From NCBI GenBank assembly GCA_009885825.1, contig VFJY01000014.1, forward strand, positions 1 to 34,468: a stretch of 34,468 bases of DNA. The letters run 5' to 3'. A model generated the notes under the pieces. It did not search any database. It worked only from the letters and a program-made list of their open reading frames with translations, and was not told where the DNA came from. The position numbers were made by a program, and so were the translations under genes. This document shows positions 9,396 through 17,790 of the stretch, in pieces (the stretch's first letter is position 1; each line of letters begins with the position of its first letter). Origin of the DNA: Rhodobiaceae bacterium (GTDB lineage: Bacteria > Pseudomonadota > Alphaproteobacteria > Rhizobiales > Aestuariivirgaceae).

Positions 9396-10571
9396 TCAAG
9401 AGGTTTTTTTCAGCCGCGCAAACCCTTGTTTCAAATCATCAATCAGGTCATCGGTGTTTTCGAGGCCGATATGGAAGCGCAGGCAGGGGCCTTGCGCGGT
9501 CCAAGTTGTCGCCGTGCGATGGGGTCTGAAGGGGACGACTAAGCTTTCGAATCCGCCCCAGCTGTAGCCCATGCCAAAAAGCGCAAGGTCGTCAAGCATC
9601 GCCGCTACGGACTGCTTCGATGTTGGCTTCAGCACAACAGAAAAAAGCCCGCACGCACCGGTAAAATCGCGCTTCCATATCTGGTAGCTGGGGTCATTGC
9701 TCAAAGCGGGATAGAGTACCGTTTCAACTTCACTGCGTCCGCGCAGCCATTCCGCCAGCGTCATGGCATTGCGTTGGTGCCGTTCAAGCCGCACGTCAAG
9801 AGTGCGCAGCCCCCGCAGCGCCAGATACGAGTCATCAGGTCCGGCAAATTGCCCCATAAGCAAATAAGCTTCCTTGAACTGCGGCCATGTCTCTTTGTTG
9901 CATGTGGTTACCCCCAGCATGGCGTCCGAATGGCCGACGATATATTTCGTGGCCGCCTGAATTGAAACATCACAACCATGGGCAAAGGCATTGAAGTAAA
10001 GACCCGCCGACCAGGTGTTATCAATAAAAACCAGACAACTCTTTTTATGGGCTTCGTCGGCGATGGCAGGAATATCCTGAACCTCCATCGTTTGCGATCC
10101 CGGGCTTTCACAAAAGACAATGCGCGTATTGGGGCGAATGAGGGCGCTAATGCCGCGACCGATCAGGGGATCGTAATAGGTTGTTTCAATGCCAAGGCCC
10201 TTGAGCAACCCATCGCAAAACTTGCGCGTCCGGTGATAGGCCGTGTCCACCATCAGCAGGTGATCGCCAGTTTTCAGAAATGCCAGGAGCGTGGCTGAAA
10301 TCGCAGCGGCACCTGACGGAAAAACCGCAGCGTCATGGCCTCCTTCGAGGGTAGCGATCGCAGTTTCAAAGGCCCGCGACGTTGGCGTTCCCTCGCGGCC
10401 ATAACTGTATGTCTGGCTTTCGTCATGCAAGGATTTTACCGTAGGGTAGAGTACGGTAGAAGCATGATAGACGGCGGGGTTGACCATGCCATGTTCGGCA
10501 TATTCGCGGCCTGCCGCCACAATCCGTGTTTCTGGTTTCAAGGTGGACAGATCGGGCCGTTTCTTTGACAT
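9396..10571 (-). CDS. metC: Cystathionine beta-lyase (trans-sulfuration PLP enzyme)
   Basis: A 391-residue Cys/Met-metabolism PLP enzyme. SYGREGTPTSRAFE near residue 56 is the phosphate-binding Tyr/Arg segment. PSGAAAISATLL near 85 and FIDNTWSAG near 182 carry cofactor contacts, and K209 in AATKYIVGHSDA is the Schiff-base lysine. The family includes cystathionine gamma-synthase, gamma-lyase, beta-lyase and O-acylhomoserine sulfhydrylase. Sequence style (VYHASTVLYPTV, MGYSWGGFESL) fits beta-lyase MetC, which converts cystathionine to homocysteine, pyruvate and ammonia in the cytoplasm for methionine synthesis. It is a single gene, divergent from the small membrane protein/gatB pair that begins 60 bases away. 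Exact substrate within the family is inference. Confidence 0.92.
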   Translation of the reverse strand: MSKKRPDLSTLKPETRIVAAGREYAEHGMVNPAVYHASTVLYPTVKSLHDESQTYSYGREGTPTSRAFETAIATLEGGHDAAVFPSGAAAISATLLAFLKTGDHLLMVDTAYHRTRKFCDGLLKGLGIETTYYDPLIGRGISALIRPNTRIVFCESPGSQTMEVQDIPAIADEAHKKSCLVFIDNTWSAGLYFNAFAHGCDVSIQAATKYIVGHSDAMLGVTTCNKETWPQFKEAYLLMGQFAGPDDSYLALRGLRTLDVRLERHQRNAMTLAEWLRGRSEVETVLYPALSNDPSYQIWKRDFTGACGLFSVVLKPTSKQSVAAMLDDLALFGMGYSWGGFESLVVPFRPHRTATTWTAQGPCLRFHIGLENTDDLIDDLKQGFARLKKTS

Positions 10572-10631
10572 TTTTGATCCGCAAATAATTGAGCAATCAA
10601 CTTACATGCCTAAAAGCGCGATAGGAAGCAA

Positions 10632-10844
10632 ATGAGTGAAATGTCGCCGCTGGGCCGGATGCTGTTGAAGATCATGCGCATTGGAACTCTCTTTGCGGCC
10701 ATGCTCATAGCGGTTCTGCTCGGAGTGGCCTTCTGGCGGAACTTGCAGAATTACGGGCTCATAGCCGTCATGGTTGTGATGTTGGTTGGCGCGCTCTGGC
10801 TCGCCCGCGCCATCGCCAAGGAACTGGACAATCCGGGGGCTTGA
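10632..10844 (+). CDS. Small two-helix membrane protein, function unknown
   Basis: A 70-residue protein with two predicted membrane helices, about residues 17-35 (IGTLFAAMLIAVLLGVAFW) and 41-59 (YGLIAVMVVMLVGALWLA), and short charged ends. I do not recognise a named family. The ATG at 10632 is preceded by AGGA 5-6 bases upstream, supporting expression. It lies 42 bases before gatB on the same strand and may be co-transcribed. It is divergent from metC. Confidence 0.65.
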   Translation: MSEMSPLGRMLLKIMRIGTLFAAMLIAVLLGVAFWRNLQNYGLIAVMVVMLVGALWLARAIAKELDNPGA

Positions 10845-10886
10845 ACCCAACGCCCCAAACCAGTAGCAAGGCCCAAAAGGTGCCGG

Positions 10887-12371
10887 ATGATGATTTCTGA
10901 AAAACGTGTGGCCGACAGGAAAGACTGGATCAAGGGGGCAACCGGTGATTGGGAAATCATCATCGGCCTCGAAGTCCACGCGCAGGTCACCTCGAAATCC
11001 AAGCTGTTTTCCGGCTCTTCGGCTGAATATGGTGGCGAACCCAACGATCATGTGTCGCTGGTTGACGCGGCCATGCCCGGCATGCTGCCGGTGATCAATG
11101 AATATTGCGTCGAACAGGCGGTGAGAACCGGTCTCGGCCTCAAGGCCCAGATCAACAATTACTCGATCTTTGACCGCAAGAACTATTTCTATCCCGATCT
11201 GCCGCAGGGCTATCAGATTTCCCAATACAAGCAGCCAATCGTCGGCGAGGGCGTTGTCAGCATTGATCTCGACGATGGCAAGAGCATTGAGATTGGCATA
11301 GAGCGGCTGCACCTGGAGCAGGATGCCGGAAAATCCATGCACGACCAGCACCCCACAATGAGTTTTGTGGATCTTAATCGTTCGGGCTGTGCGCTCATGG
11401 AAATCGTGTCAAAGCCCGACATGCGCTCCTCCGATGAAGCCCGCGCCTACGTCACCAAGCTCCGCCAGATCATGCGCTATCTCGGCACTTGCGACGGCAA
11501 TATGGAGCAGGGCTCTTTGCGGGCAGATGTTAACGTATCAGTCCGCAAGCCTGGCGACAAATTCGGCACCCGCTGCGAAATCAAGAATGTGAATTCCGTG
11601 CGTTTCATGGGCCAGGCCATTGAATATGAGGCCCGCCGGCAGATCGGCATTCTGGAGGATGGCGGCAAGATTGATCAGGAAACGCGGCTCTACGACCCCA
11701 AAAAGGGCGAAACCCGCTCCATGCGCTCCAAGGAGGAAGCTCATGACTATCGCTATTTTCCTGATCCTGACCTGCTGCCGCTCGAACTGGCTGATGACTG
11801 GGTAGCCAATATCAAGCTGGGCCTGCCGGAACTGCCAGACGAAAAGCGTGACCGCTTTATGAGCCAATATGGGCTTTCGGCCTATGACGCCAACGTGCTG
11901 ATCATGGAGCGCGCTTCGTCGGATTTCTTTGAGGAAACGGCCAAGGGCAGGGATGGCAAAACCACCGCCAACTGGGTCATCAACGAGCTGTTTGGCCGGC
12001 TTAACAAAGAGGGAAAAACCATCGAAACCACACCCATTTCGCCCAGTCAGATCGGCGAAATCGTGGATTTGATCGCAAATGGCACGATTTCGGGCAAAAT
12101 GGCCAAGGATGTCTTTGAAATCATCTGGACCGAGGGTGGTTCACCCCTGCAGGTTGTGGAAGCTCGCGGCCTGAAACAAGTCACTGACATGGGGGCCATT
12201 GAGAAGGCGGTTGACGAAATTATCGCCCAAAACCCTGATAAAATCGCGGGAGTCATTGCAAAACCGTCGATGCTGGGCTGGTTTGTGGGCCAGGTGATGA
12301 AGTCCACAGGCGGCAAAGCCAACCCCCAGACCGTTAACGATTTGCTCCGTAAAAGGCTGGGAATTAACTAA
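10887..12371 (+). CDS. gatB: Asp-tRNA(Asn)/Glu-tRNA(Gln) amidotransferase subunit B
   Basis: A 494-residue GatB, the tRNA-binding kinase/transamidase subunit of GatCAB. The enzyme turns Glu-tRNA(Gln) or Asp-tRNA(Asn) into Gln-tRNA(Gln) or Asn-tRNA(Asn) with ammonia from GatA. The N-terminus has [20 protein letters not shown] and [17 protein letters not shown], hallmarks of the catalytic cradle. [17 protein letters not shown] near residue 157 is the family signature. The helical and YqeY-like tail domains run to the C-terminus ([17 protein letters not shown]). Two adjacent ATGs (10887, 10890) are possible, with AAGGTG just upstream. gatA and gatC are not nearby. Confidence 0.97.
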   Translation: MMISEKRVADRKDWIKGATGDWEIIIGLEVHAQVTSKSKLFSGSSAEYGGEPNDHVSLVDAAMPGMLPVINEYCVEQAVRTGLGLKAQINNYSIFDRKNYFYPDLPQGYQISQYKQPIVGEGVVSIDLDDGKSIEIGIERLHLEQDAGKSMHDQHPTMSFVDLNRSGCALMEIVSKPDMRSSDEARAYVTKLRQIMRYLGTCDGNMEQGSLRADVNVSVRKPGDKFGTRCEIKNVNSVRFMGQAIEYEARRQIGILEDGGKIDQETRLYDPKKGETRSMRSKEEAHDYRYFPDPDLLPLELADDWVANIKLGLPELPDEKRDRFMSQYGLSAYDANVLIMERASSDFFEETAKGRDGKTTANWVINELFGRLNKEGKTIETTPISPSQIGEIVDLIANGTISGKMAKDVFEIIWTEGGSPLQVVEARGLKQVTDMGAIEKAVDEIIAQNPDKIAGVIAKPSMLGWFVGQVMKSTGGKANPQTVNDLLRKRLGIN

Positions 12372-12395
12372 TTAACTCAGTAATTTAGATAATAT

Positions 12396-12424
12396 TTCCG
12401 TTTTGGGATTTTATCCGCTATAGT
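12396..12424 (+). promoter_or_regulatory. Possible sigma-70-type promoter for the GST gene
   Basis: TTCCGT (12396-12401) and TATAGT (12419-12424) are separated by 17 bases in the AT-rich gap after gatB, about 45 bases before the glutathione transferase ATG. The -10 is good; the -35 is poor. Spacing and place are the only support. Confidence 0.35.
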
Positions 12425-12468
12425 CCGTGTGCAGAATTATTTTGTGATTGGGCAAGTGGGGAAATGCA

Positions 12469-13212
12469 ATGGCCAAGCCAGCCAAAAAAGCAGTGAAGAA
12501 AGCTGTTGCCAAAAGGAAACCAATGAAGCCCAAAAAAAAGGCTGTTTCCAAGGCTGTAACCAAGCCCTCATCCAACGGCGACAAGCAGCGTTTCACCTTG
12601 CATGGCACCATGATGTCGGGGCCCACTTACACGGTGGGCCTCATGCTTTCTCTCTGCCGCCACCCGTTTTCTTATATCCACGTAAACCTGCGCGAGGGTC
12701 AGCATAAGCAGCCGGACTATCTGGTCAAAAATCGCTACGGCCAGGTTCCAGCCCTGCGCGATGGGCAAATGTTTCTTGTGCAATCGGCCGCAATTCTTGA
12801 GCATTTGGCAGAATCCCTCAAGAAGTTTGACGGCAAGACGCCAATGGAGCGCATCCGGGTCCGCGAATGGCTTTTCTGGCAGTGGGACAAGCTGTCCCTG
12901 CCAGTGCTCAGGCTCCGTGCCCGCAATCGCGGCTTCCGCCAATTTGGCGATGAAGTGCGCACCATGTATGACACGGAAGCTAAGGCCGCTTTGGCTGTGC
13001 TCGAGCACGAGCTGGCCAAATCCGATTGGATTGTCGGCAAAAAGCCAACGATTGCCGACATCGGGATATTCGCGGTGGTGCGTTACACGCCGGAAGCGCT
13101 CATTGATTTGACGCCTTATCCAAATGTGGGCACCTGGAAGAAACGGATTGAAGCTTTGCCGGGTTTTGGTACACCGGAGCAGATTCTGCCCATGGAAAGC
13201 AGGCTGCTCTAA
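12469..13212 (+). CDS. Glutathione S-transferase-like protein with Lys/Ala-rich N-terminal tail
   Basis: A 247-residue protein. From about residue 40 it has a thioredoxin-fold GST N-terminal domain: LHGTMMSGPTYTVGLMLSL, the cis-Pro motif GQVPALRDG, and QSAAILEHLAE, the glutathione gamma-Glu contact region. A helical C-terminal domain follows, with the WIVGKKPTIADIGIFA motif. The family conjugates or reduces with glutathione in the cytosol; substrate is unknown. Residues 2-32 are an unusual low-complexity tail with 13 lysines and one arginine among alanine, valine and proline, resembling histone H1-like tails. ATG 12469 has GGGGAA 7-8 bases upstream and is preferred over an in-frame TTG at 12448. 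An endonuclease/exonuclease/phosphatase-fold gene follows 21 bases later, so the two may share a transcript. Confidence 0.85.
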   Translation: MAKPAKKAVKKAVAKRKPMKPKKKAVSKAVTKPSSNGDKQRFTLHGTMMSGPTYTVGLMLSLCRHPFSYIHVNLREGQHKQPDYLVKNRYGQVPALRDGQMFLVQSAAILEHLAESLKKFDGKTPMERIRVREWLFWQWDKLSLPVLRLRARNRGFRQFGDEVRTMYDTEAKAALAVLEHELAKSDWIVGKKPTIADIGIFAVVRYTPEALIDLTPYPNVGTWKKRIEALPGFGTPEQILPMESRLL

Positions 13213-13233
13213 TATCGAACGAAAGCATTTCGC

Positions 13234-14235
13234 GTGACGGATAAAACCAGGCCCGGCGCAATCGCAGTTGCGCCTAAAGCGGAATCATCGCCAAAACCGA
13301 AACGGCGCCGCCGTGGCGTTGTTGGATGCATTGTCGGCATCGCTTTGGGCCTCGCTGGCCTTGTGGGCGCAAGGCTCGCCCAGCTCTGGATCGCCTTTGA
13401 TGTGTTCACCCAGTTTTCACCGCAATTCATGTTTGTTGTTGTGGCCTTTGCAATCGGCCTGTTCTCACCGCGCGCCAAAATACTGGCCTCCAGCATTGCG
13501 CTTATTGTTTTTCTGATCGCCCAAAGCATGTGGCCCCACTATGCCAGCTCACATGTTTCGGAGTTAAGCAAGGTGGCGGCAGGCGAGCGGGAACTCAAAG
13601 TCGCCAGTTTCAATACATGGCTTGGCAACACAAATGTGGAAGCGGTGAAGGCCGAGATCACCAGAATCAATGCGGATGTTATTGTGTTGCTGGAATTTGG
13701 CCGCAACCAGCATGTGATATATGAACAGCTCAAGTCGCAGTATCCGTTTAATGCCCAATGCGCGAACGCCAGCAAATGCACCTTCGGAATTCTCTCAAAA
13801 TATCCACTGAGCAATGTCACTGACCAAATGGTGGCGCCCGGGCCAGCCTATATGCGCGCGTCCCTTGGCCCGCAATTTGGCGACCTCATCATATTTGCTG
13901 TCCACACCAATCGCTTCCCCCAGTCGCGGGCTCAACTCAATCAAATCAAGGCCCTGGTGGCCGAACTTGAAGCTGTGGTGGGGCCTCACATTATTATGGG
14001 CGATTTCAATGCCACGCCTTATTCGCGGATAACTGAAATCCTGTCTTCGCAGGCAAATCTGACCCGCTTTACAAATTTACCAACGTGGCCCGCACGCTTC
14101 GGACTGCCCCAAATCGCCATAGATCATATTTTTGCCAGCTCGGGCATCAGACAACTGGACAGCCAGAGCATTGGTAATTCGGCGGGCTCAGACCATTTCC
14201 CGATTTTTCTGAAAGTTGCTGTTCCGGTTCAATGA
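13234..14235 (+). CDS. Membrane-anchored endonuclease/exonuclease/phosphatase family protein
   Basis: A 333-residue protein. A basic cytoplasmic N-terminus (KPKRRRR near 21-27) precedes three membrane helices, about residues 29-50, 64-78 and 83-99. The catalytic domain carries all the expected motifs: SFNTW (metal Asn, near 127), LLEFG (metal Glu, near 154), HTN (near 223), GDFNATP (near 252), IDHIF and GSDHFPI (catalytic Asp-His). The family hydrolyses phosphodiesters or phosphoesters with Mg. With a membrane anchor the domain probably faces the periplasm, as in EepD/YafD-like relatives; the substrate is unknown. The start is GTG 13234 with only a weak upstream ribosome site, 21 bases after the GST stop. 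Confidence 0.85.
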   Translation: MTDKTRPGAIAVAPKAESSPKPKRRRRGVVGCIVGIALGLAGLVGARLAQLWIAFDVFTQFSPQFMFVVVAFAIGLFSPRAKILASSIALIVFLIAQSMWPHYASSHVSELSKVAAGERELKVASFNTWLGNTNVEAVKAEITRINADVIVLLEFGRNQHVIYEQLKSQYPFNAQCANASKCTFGILSKYPLSNVTDQMVAPGPAYMRASLGPQFGDLIIFAVHTNRFPQSRAQLNQIKALVAELEAVVGPHIIMGDFNATPYSRITEILSSQANLTRFTNLPTWPARFGLPQIAIDHIFASSGIRQLDSQSIGNSAGSDHFPIFLKVAVPVQ

Positions 14236-14363
14236 TAAAACGTTTCCTGGTAAACACGGGGTGAACCAAACAGCGTGAATTTATCCTAAAAAAACCCACA
14301 ACGCATTGAATTTGCTTAATTTATCGAAAACCTGATTATCAGATTCTGCAAATCGTTTGAGTT

Positions 14364-14386
14364 TGATTAAGCCTGTCACTTAATCA
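14364..14386. promoter_or_regulatory. Perfect 8-base dyad upstream of the Sel1-like gene
   Basis: TGATTAAG (14364-14371) and CTTAATCA (14379-14386) are perfect inverted repeats with a 7-base spacer, centred about 73 bases before the Sel1-like ATG. Size and symmetry suit a dimeric helix-turn-helix regulator. A smaller palindrome, CTGATTATCAG, lies at 14332-14342. No cognate factor can be named. Confidence 0.4.
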
Positions 14387-14447
14387 GTCATTCGCAGTCC
14401 TGATCCAATCTCAGGCCGAATAGCAACTGAGCTTATGGGGCTTGAAA

Positions 14448-14711
14448 ATGGGTCGGCAAACAGTAGATATGGAAATCGAATTCTCGGTCGCAACAGCGAC
14501 TGCGGAAGACCTGCTCGAAATTGGCATGAAATATTGCCTGGGTCGCGGCGTTTCCCAGAATTACGTTGAGGCGCACAAGTGGCTCAATCTTGCTGCTCTC
14601 AAAGGCAGTGAAAGCGCCAAGCAGTACCGCTGCGAAATTTCAGCGGAGATGACCTCCGCCGAAATAGCGGATGCCCAAAGGCAGGCCCGCGCCCTGCTGA
14701 CGTTGCACTAG
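14448..14711 (+). CDS. Small Sel1-repeat-like protein
   Basis: An 87-residue protein with one Sel1-type (TPR-like) repeat: EIGMKYCLGRGVSQNYVEAHKWLNLAALKGSESAKQYR. A helical tail follows, ending DAQRQARALLTLH. Small proteins of this layout (short beta-rich start, one Sel1 repeat, conserved SAEIADAQ tail) are common in Rhizobiales; function unknown, probably a cytoplasmic protein-binding adaptor. ATG 14448 is preferred over TTG 14442. Its TAG stop shares the CTAG at 14708-14711 with the stop of the convergent iron-binding protein gene. Confidence 0.85.
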   Translation: MGRQTVDMEIEFSVATATAEDLLEIGMKYCLGRGVSQNYVEAHKWLNLAALKGSESAKQYRCEISAEMTSAEIADAQRQARALLTLH

Positions 14712-15727
14712 TCGTTGAACTGAACTTCATCGACGAGCTTGGCTGCGGCTTTCTCAAACTTTGCGACTTCAACCACATTTATCTCATCTGGAGTGAAAGA
14801 ACCCCAGGCCTGGACGATTTCAGAAGCCGGCACAGCCGGATTGACTGGATACTCAAAATTGCCTTCCGCATAGATTTTCTGCGCTTCGTCGCTCGCCAGA
14901 AACGTCATCAGCTTGACGGCATTGTCCTTGTGCGGAGCATTTTTCGCAAGCAGCATGCCGGAGATATTGACGTGGGTTCCCATGGCATCCGAGGAGGGGA
15001 ACACTATGCGCGCCGAATTGGCCCATTCCTTTTGCGCGGGATCTTTTTCATTGCTGAGCATGATGCCCATGTAATAGGTGTTGGCTATTCCAATATCGCA
15101 CTCGCCTGAAAAGACGCCCTTTGCCTGCTCGCGGTCGTTGCCGCTGGGCTTCACAGCAAGGTTGGCTTTGAGGCCTTGCAGCCATATTTTTGTTTCTGCT
15201 TCTCCCTTGTGGGCGATCATTGCGGCGATCAATCCGAGGTTGTAAGGGTGATTGCCGGGACGAATGCAAATCTTGCCTTTCCATTTGGCATCAGTCAGCT
15301 CTTCATAGCTGAATTTTTCCTGGGCAACGCGTTTCTTTGAAACGTAGAAAACCCGCGCCCGCATCGTCAGTCCAAACCATTGGTTGCCGGCGTCGCGAAG
15401 GTTCGCTGGAATCTTGTCGATGATCGCCGGAGCATCCACAGCCTGGGCCAGGCCCTTGCCCGCAGCGCTCACCAGGCGCCCCACGTCCGCTGTCATCAAC
15501 AGATCGGCAGGGCTTAAGCGCCCTTCCTGCTCAAGCCGTTCCACCAAACCGTTCTCGGCGAAAATTGATTTCACTTCGATACCCGTTTGCCTGGTGAATT
15601 CGGCGAACAGGGAGTTGGTCAGCTCCGGCTGGCGGTACGAATAGACATTCACCACCTCCGCTGCTTGCGCCAGAGAGGGCAGAACCAAAATTGACGCAAA
15701 GGCAAAAATGCTACGACGTGAAAACAT
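14708..15727 (-). CDS. Periplasmic Fe(3+) ABC transporter substrate-binding protein (FbpA/FutA-like)
   Basis: A 339-residue exported binding protein. The signal peptide is residues 1-22 (FAFASILVLPSLAQA, cleavage before AEVVNVY). The body is a ferric-binding periplasmic protein: VNVYSYRQPE at the N-terminus, LLMTADVGRL, and NTYYMGIM near residue 216 with the Tyr-Tyr dyad that coordinates Fe(III) in FbpA. It would capture iron in the periplasm for an FbpBC-type permease and ATPase. Neither partner is adjacent, so the gene is an orphan here. The FbpA N-terminal His ligand appears replaced (SYRQ), closer to FutA-like proteins. The stop overlaps the convergent Sel1-like stop by four bases. Confidence 0.92.
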   Translation of the reverse strand: MFSRRSIFAFASILVLPSLAQAAEVVNVYSYRQPELTNSLFAEFTRQTGIEVKSIFAENGLVERLEQEGRLSPADLLMTADVGRLVSAAGKGLAQAVDAPAIIDKIPANLRDAGNQWFGLTMRARVFYVSKKRVAQEKFSYEELTDAKWKGKICIRPGNHPYNLGLIAAMIAHKGEAETKIWLQGLKANLAVKPSGNDREQAKGVFSGECDIGIANTYYMGIMLSNEKDPAQKEWANSARIVFPSSDAMGTHVNISGMLLAKNAPHKDNAVKLMTFLASDEAQKIYAEGNFEYPVNPAVPASEIVQAWGSFTPDEINVVEVAKFEKAAAKLVDEVQFND

Positions 15728-15760
15728 AATCGGAGTGTCTCCCAGGATTGACTTTCAGCA

Positions 15761-15789
15761 TGAATAAACGTCACCAATTTAGGTGTCAA
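15761..15789 (-). promoter_or_regulatory. Candidate promoter of the iron-binding protein gene
   Basis: On the minus strand TTGACA (15789-15784) and TATTCA (15766-15761) are 17 bases apart, about 35 bases before the ATG at 15727. The -35 is a perfect consensus and the -10 is weak. No clear iron-regulator box is seen. Confidence 0.45.
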
Positions 15790-15875
15790 GAGAAACCTAG
15801 TAAAATAGTCGGGTATTAAAATTGCTCAACTTCGCTTGCATGATCTATCAAATCACGGCAAAAGCCACGGCCAAC

Positions 15876-15966
15876 GGAGACGTGGCCGAGTGGCTGAAGG
15901 CAACGGTTTGCTAAATCGTCATACGTGTTAAGCGTATCGAGGGTTCGAATCCCTCCGTCTCCGCCA
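15876..15966 (+). tRNA. tRNA-Ser (anticodon GCU)
   Basis: A 91-base class II tRNA. The acceptor stem GGAGACG (15876-15882) pairs with CGTCTCC (15956-15962), followed by discriminator G and an encoded CCA (15964-15966). The anticodon stem ACGGT/ATCGT (15903-15907, 15915-15919) encloses loop TTGCTAA with anticodon GCT at 15910-15912, reading AGC/AGU serine codons. The long variable arm and the T arm GGTTCGAATCC are present. A decayed IS66 element begins within 150 bases downstream, a common landing region for mobile DNA, but no repeated copy of the tRNA 3' end was seen in the window. Confidence 0.97.
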
Positions 15967-16110
15967 ATTTACATGTATAATATATTGAAATTGCGATATA
16001 TTTTGTACTTGAGTTGCGGTCTGTCCAGCCATATGTCCTACCAGATGCCGCGGTGACCGTCCTTGGTCTGGTATCTCGCGCCGGCGCGTAATTGCAGCAC
16101 TCGAGACCAG

Positions 16111-16457
16111 ATGATTCCGGTTTCAGCGGGTGTCCGGGTGTGGCCTGTAGCGGGTGTGACCGACATGCGCCAAGGCTTTGTCGGGTTTGCGCTCATGGTG
16201 CAAGAGGTGCTGAAGCACGATCCTCCTGAGGGCAAGTGTTTGTGTTCCGGGGCAAGCGCGGGGATTTGATCAAGCTGATCCGGCATGACGGCCAGGGGGC
16301 GTGTTTGTTTGCCAAGAAGCTGGAGCGCGGACGGTTCATCTGGCCCATATCGCAAGGCGAGCCAGTGAGCTTGACGGCGGGGCAACTGGGCTATTTGCTC
16401 AAATGCATTGATTGGCGTGCCCCGATACGGACGCAGAGGCCGGAACTCGCGGGGTGA
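16111..16457 (+). pseudogene. tnpB: IS66 tnpB (Orf2), frameshifted
   Basis: [20 protein letters not shown] at the start and, in the next frame, [32 protein letters not shown] and LGYLLKCIDW together make a full IS66 TnpB of about 115 residues. A one-base deletion near 16231-16238 separates the two halves. TnpB is an accessory protein needed for IS66 transposition. The ATG at 16111 matches the family start. Confidence 0.88.
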
Positions 16458-16526
16458 TTGCGGCGGGTTGACTCGCGGCAGAATGCGCAAGCGCGGATCG
16501 GTGCTGACTGCGGCTAGAGTTGAGCC

Positions 16527-17790
16527 ATGGACTTCGATCTTGCCCATCTGACGGATGACACAGCTGCGCTGCAAGCGCTGGTGCGCGCACTGGCAAGCAC
16601 GGTTTAGGCGAAAGATTTGAAGATCGCGCAGCTGGAGCTACGCATCGCCAAATTGAAGCGCCTGCAGTTCGGCGCATCATCGGAGAAGAGTAGCTTCGAG
16701 ATCGAGCAGCTGGAGATGGAACTCGACGAGCTGCATGAGGATGAAGCGGCCCAAGCTGCGACGCGTCCTGCTGTCGTACAGGCCCTCACTGATAAACCCT
16801 TTCGCAAACCGCCGCCGGAATGTCTGCCGCGCGAGGAGGAGGTTCATGAACCCGCCTGCACCTGCCCGAACTGCTGTGGTGCGATGCGCAAGCTCGGTGA
16901 AGACGTGACGGAGGTGCTGGAGTATGTCCCGTCATCATTCAAAGTCATCTGGCATGTGCGTCCCAAACTGTCATGCCGCAGTTGTGAAACGATTGTGCAA
17001 TCGCCGATGCCCTCGCTGCCCATCGAGCGTGGCCCGGTCTTCTCGCCCATGTGCAGGTGGCCAGATACGCCGATCACCTGCCGCTCTATCGCCGATCCGG
17101 CAGTTATGCCCGTGAGGGTGTTGATCTGGAATGCTCCACCCTGGCCGACTGGGTCGGCAGATCGGCGGCGCTCCTTGATCCTTTGAGTGCAGCTTTGCGC
17201 AAAGACGTGCTGGCCTCAGACGTTCTGCATGGCGATGATACGCCGGTTCCGGTGCTGGCTCCGGGCCTGGGCAAAACCCGGACAGGCCGATTATGGGCCT
17301 ATGTTCGCGACGGCAGACCGTGCGCTTCGGATCAGCCCCCGGCTGCCGTGTTCTTCTATTCGCCCGACCGCAAGGGTGATCATCCGCAGTCCCATCTCAA
17401 GACCTTCAAGGGCATTCTTAACGCCGATGGTTATGCGGGCTTCAATGCCATCTTCGAAACGGAACCGTGATGGAAGCTGCCTGCTGGGCTCACGTGCGGC
17501 GCAAGTTCTTTGATGTTCACGCCGCTACAGGGTCTACAGGGTCGCCTATTGCCAAAGAGACGCTTGACCACATCGGTGCGCTTTACAAGATTGAGGCCGA
17601 TATCAGGGGCAAGCCGCCTGATGAACGGCTGCAATGGCGGCAGGAACATGCCATGCCGCTCATTGCTGGTCTCAAAATCTGGCTCGAAATAACGTTGCCA
17701 AAACTCTCCGGCAAATCCGATCTTGCATCCGCCATGCGTTATGCCCTCGGCCGCTGGGGCGCACTTGGTCGTTTCCTTCATGATGGCCGC
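16527..17790 (+). pseudogene. tnpC: IS66 tnpC transposase, multiply broken and 3'-truncated
   Basis: The frame begins at ATG 16527 (MDFDLAHLTDDTAALQALV) and meets an in-frame TAG at 16605-16607. It resumes with the coiled coil and LKRLQFGASSEKS motif, then the Cys-rich zinc finger (CTCPNCCGAMRKLGEDVTEVLEY, LSCRSC). Frame is lost near 17030-17040, where a few residues are missing, and continues as GLLAHVQVARYADHLPLYRR and DVLHGDDTPVPVLAPG with the first catalytic Asp region. It is lost again by one base near 17460 and resumes with MEAACWAHVRRKFFD. Homology to TnpC stops at ALGRFLHDGR (17790), before the segment that normally contains the catalytic Glu (NNAAERAIRP in relatives). The gene is dead. 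Confidence 0.88.

Noticed and set aside
10585-10600. TTGAGCAATCAA between metC and the small membrane protein gene
   Set aside because: The half sites are 4 rather than 6 bases apart, which does not fit a FixK/FNR dimer.
14357-14370. TTGAGTTTGATTAA upstream of the Sel1-like gene as a FixK/FNR site
   Set aside because: One half site is mismatched and the stretch overlaps a better, different dyad (14364-14386).
16038-16574. 178-codon minus-strand frame beside tnpB
   Set aside because: It is mostly antisense to tnpB and the tnpB-tnpC spacer; its non-overlapping end has no recognised domain.
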